This document shows, piece after piece, positions 6,394 through 8,040 of a stretch of DNA of 8,040 bases. Position numbers and translations under genes: made by a program. This DNA is from Hyphomicrobiales bacterium (GTDB lineage: Bacteria; Pseudomonadota; Alphaproteobacteria; Rhizobiales; JALURZ01): assembly GCA_027058735.1 (NCBI GenBank), contig JALURZ010000247.1:1-8040 (forward strand), in the 5' to 3' direction. Under the pieces are notes generated by a model. It was not told the DNA's origin. It did no database searches and saw only the letters and a list, made by a program, of their open reading frames with translations. The first letter of the stretch is position 1. The number at the start of each line of letters is the position of its first letter.

Positions 6394-6422
6394 ACCGCCG
6401 ATGGCGGCATGGGCGGGATCGT

Positions 6423-6451
6423 TTGCGCTCAAGCCGCTGATTGGGCACAAT
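6423..6451 (+). promoter_or_regulatory. Weak candidate -35/-10 promoter for the SSS sensor gene
   Basis: TTGCGC (6423-6428) and CACAAT (6446-6451) are separated by 17 nt. They match sigma-70-type consensus at 3/6 and 4/6 positions. Alphaproteobacterial promoters are often this weak, so the call is tentative. Confidence 0.3.
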
Positions 6452-6468
6452 AAACATTGCCGTGCCCA
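6442..6468. repeat. Inverted repeat TGGGCAC-N13-GTGCCCA, operator-like
   Basis: Perfect 7-bp arms at 6442-6448 and 6462-6468 are 20 nt apart centre to centre, about two helical turns. The left arm overlaps the candidate -10 and the repeat ends 38 nt before the GTG at 6507. It could be an operator or a 5'-UTR hairpin. Confidence 0.4.
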
Positions 6469-6506
6469 TTCCGGCGCGCTCGCCATTGCCAGGGAGTTCC
6501 GTTTCC

Positions 6507-8040
6507 GTGTTTCAAGGCGGCACCGTAGTCACCATAGCGCTGGCCTATCTGGGGGTTCTGTTCGCCATCGCCTATTATGGCGATCGCTGGCGCCGGAGCC
6601 GGTCCAACCAGACCTTCAGAACCGTCATCTATGCGCTGACGCTGGCGGTTTACTGCACATCCTGGACGTTTTTCGGCAGCGTCGGGCTGGCCGCGAAAAC
6701 CGGGCTTGATTTCCTGCCGATCTATCTTGGTCCCATATTGATGATCGGGCTGGGCTGGCGGGTGCTGCGGCGCATCGTGGTGCTGTCCAAGCAGCAGAAC
6801 ATCACATCGATCGCCGATTTCATCGCCGCGCGCTACGGCAAGAATCAGGCATTGGGCGCCATCGTCGCGGTGATCGCCGTGATCGGCACGCTGCCCTATA
6901 TCTCGTTGCAGCTCAAAGCGGTCTCGACATCGCTCTCCACCCTGCTCAGCGGCATCGGCACCACCCATGTTCAGGCGATGCCGTGGCCGGTGTTTGGCGA
7001 TCTGGCCCTGCTGGTCGCCCTGCTGATGGCGGCCTTCTCCGCCCTGTTCGGCACCCGGCACATCGACACGACCGAACACCAAGACGGGCTGATGCTGGCG
7101 ATCGCGGCGGAATCCGTGGTCAAGCTTGCCGCTTTTCTGGCCGTGGGCGCGGTAATCACCTTCAGCCTGTTTGACGGCTTTGGCGACCTGCTGGAACAGG
7201 CCCGCCAGCGCACCGATATCACACAGCTGTTCACCCGCGGCTTCGATGGCGGACGCTGGCTGACCATGACCCTGCTCAGCATGATGGCCATTTTTCTGCT
7301 GCCGCGGCAGTTTCATGTCGCGGTGGTGGAAAACAAGGACCCCCGCGACATCAGGAAGGCCGCCTGGCTGTTTCCGCTCTATCTGATCGCCATCAACCTG
7401 TTTGTCGTGCCGATCGCGGTCGCCGGACTGCTGACCTTCCCGCCCGGCTCCGTCGATGGTGACACCTTCGTGCTGGCCCTGCCGCTGGCAGCAGGCAATG
7501 AGATCATTACCGTCATTGCCTTTATCGGCGGCCTGTCCGCCGCCACCGCCATGGTCATCGTGGCCACCATCGCGCTGTCGATCATGGTCTGCAACGATCT
7601 GGTGGTGCCGGCCATCCTGCGCTTTCACGCCAATATCGACGACCCTCACGAGGATATGGGGCGGCTTTTGCTGTATATCCGCCGCACCGCCATCTTCGCC
7701 ATTCTGCTGCTCGCCTATTCCTACTACTGGATGGTCGGCGACAGTTTCGCGCTGGCCTCGATCGGGCTTTTGTCCTTCGCCGCCATCGCGCAGTTCGCGC
7801 CGGCCCTGTTCGGCGGCCTGATCTGGCGCCGCGCCACCGCGCGCGGCGCCATCGCCGGTGTGGTTGCCGGATTTCTGGTGTGGGCCTATACGTTGCTGCT
7901 GCCCTCCTTCGTTAATTCCGGGTGGATGCCCGCCACCTTGCTCACCGAAGGGCCGTTCGGCATTGCCCTGCTCAGGCCCGAGGTGCTGTTCAACCTGGAG
8001 TTCGAACCGCTCACCCATGGCGTCCTGTGGAGCCTGATCG
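6507..8040 (+). CDS. Sodium:solute symporter-type sensor, N-terminal part of a probable hybrid histidine kinase (cut by right edge)
   Basis: An open frame of 511 codons runs off the right edge. It is a many-helix SSS (SLC5-like) membrane domain. Segments include an N-terminal helix TIALAYLGVLFAIAYYGDR (9-27), 'LTLAVYCTSWTFFGSVG' (44-60), 'LDFLPIYLGPIL' (67-78), NITSIADFIAARYGK (98-112), 'GTLPYISLQLKAVSTS' (127-142), 'LLPRQFHVAVVENKDP' (264-279) and GLSAATAMVIVATIALSIMV (342-361). These motifs, particularly SWTFFGSVG, ISLQLKAVSTS and RQFHVAVVENKDP, are those of SSS domains fused to PAS, HisKA, HATPase and receiver domains (CrbS/CbrA-like), rather than of PutP or ActP transporters. The kinase part is not visible, so it is inferred. 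The likely role is sensing a nutrient, perhaps acetate or another small carboxylate, at the inner membrane. The start is GTG at 6507 with AGGGAG (6491-6496) 10 nt upstream; an in-frame TTG at 6486 is an alternative. Confidence 0.87.
   Translation, partial: MFQGGTVVTIALAYLGVLFAIAYYGDRWRRSRSNQTFRTVIYALTLAVYCTSWTFFGSVGLAAKTGLDFLPIYLGPILMIGLGWRVLRRIVVLSKQQNITSIADFIAARYGKNQALGAIVAVIAVIGTLPYISLQLKAVSTSLSTLLSGIGTTHVQAMPWPVFGDLALLVALLMAAFSALFGTRHIDTTEHQDGLMLAIAAESVVKLAAFLAVGAVITFSLFDGFGDLLEQARQRTDITQLFTRGFDGGRWLTMTLLSMMAIFLLPRQFHVAVVENKDPRDIRKAAWLFPLYLIAINLFVVPIAVAGLLTFPPGSVDGDTFVLALPLAAGNEIITVIAFIGGLSAATAMVIVATIALSIMVCNDLVVPAILRFHANIDDPHEDMGRLLLYIRRTAIFAILLLAYSYYWMVGDSFALASIGLLSFAAIAQFAPALFGGLIWRRATARGAIAGVVAGFLVWAYTLLLPSFVNSGWMPATLLTEGPFGIALLRPEVLFNLEFEPLTHGVLWSLI

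Larger units (their letters stand above)
6315..6506. other. Divergent control region between exonuclease fusion and SSS sensor genes
   Basis: This 192-nt region must hold promoters for both directions. It contains small GC hairpins GCGCG-AAAG-CGCGC (6358-6371) and CCGCC-GAT-GGCGG (6395-6407), an FNR/FixK-like box, and a dyad that overlaps a weak plus-strand -10. No clear minus-strand promoter could be assigned by eye. Confidence 0.6.

Noticed and set aside
6429..8018. 529-codon minus-strand open frame antisense to the SSS sensor gene
   Set aside because: Its translation is a low-complexity run rich in Gly, Gln, His, Asp and Arg with no recognisable domain, which is the usual mirror of a hydrophobic membrane protein in GC-rich DNA. 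The plus-strand frame gives a clear SSS domain.

Overview
The window looks like chromosomal DNA from a GC-rich alphaproteobacterium. The codons are strongly GC-biased, intergenic gaps are short, GTG starts are common, Shine-Dalgarno sites are good, and the protein families are typical of that class. I cannot place it to genus. No RNA gene, CRISPR array, insertion sequence or phage gene is visible. No stretch over 300 bases lacks a gene.

Left part (about 1-3480, minus strand): a tight four-gene set read right to left. It runs class I/II PLP aminotransferase, small DUF4863 cupin (relative of 4-hydroxylaminobenzoate lyase), gamma-glutamyltransferase-family Ntn hydrolase, then the N-terminus of an AMP-forming acyl-CoA ligase cut by the left edge. 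Gaps are 11, 38 and 29 nt, so it is very likely one operon. The enzyme classes suggest catabolism of a nitrogen-containing carboxylic acid: amino transfer, deamination, amide hydrolysis, then CoA activation. The substrate cannot be read from the sequence. The Ntn hydrolase lacks residues that canonical GGT uses to hold a gamma-glutamyl group, so an amidohydrolase role is more likely than glutathione breakdown.

Middle (3481-4193): a 171-nt gap holding a strong hairpin plus T-tract that works only for plus-strand transcription, although both flanking genes are on the minus strand. Then comes a textbook mscL (large-conductance mechanosensitive channel), followed by a 122-nt gap.

Right part (4194-8040): a 706-aa minus-strand fusion of a DEDDh (DnaQ-like) 3'-5' exonuclease, a CBS pair and a DUF294 nucleotidyltransferase-like module. 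It is transcribed divergently from a plus-strand gene whose visible 511 aa are a sodium:solute symporter (SSS) domain of the type fused to hybrid histidine kinases (CrbS/CbrA-like). The right edge cuts this gene before any kinase domain. In gammaproteobacteria, as I recall, separate DnaQ-like and CBS-DUF294 genes lie near acs and the SSS-type sensor kinase crbS. This pair may therefore be a condensed version of that acetate-response neighbourhood. The 192-nt divergent control region carries an FNR/FixK-like half-conserved box, a 7-bp dyad with 13-nt spacer overlapping a weak -10, and small GC hairpins.
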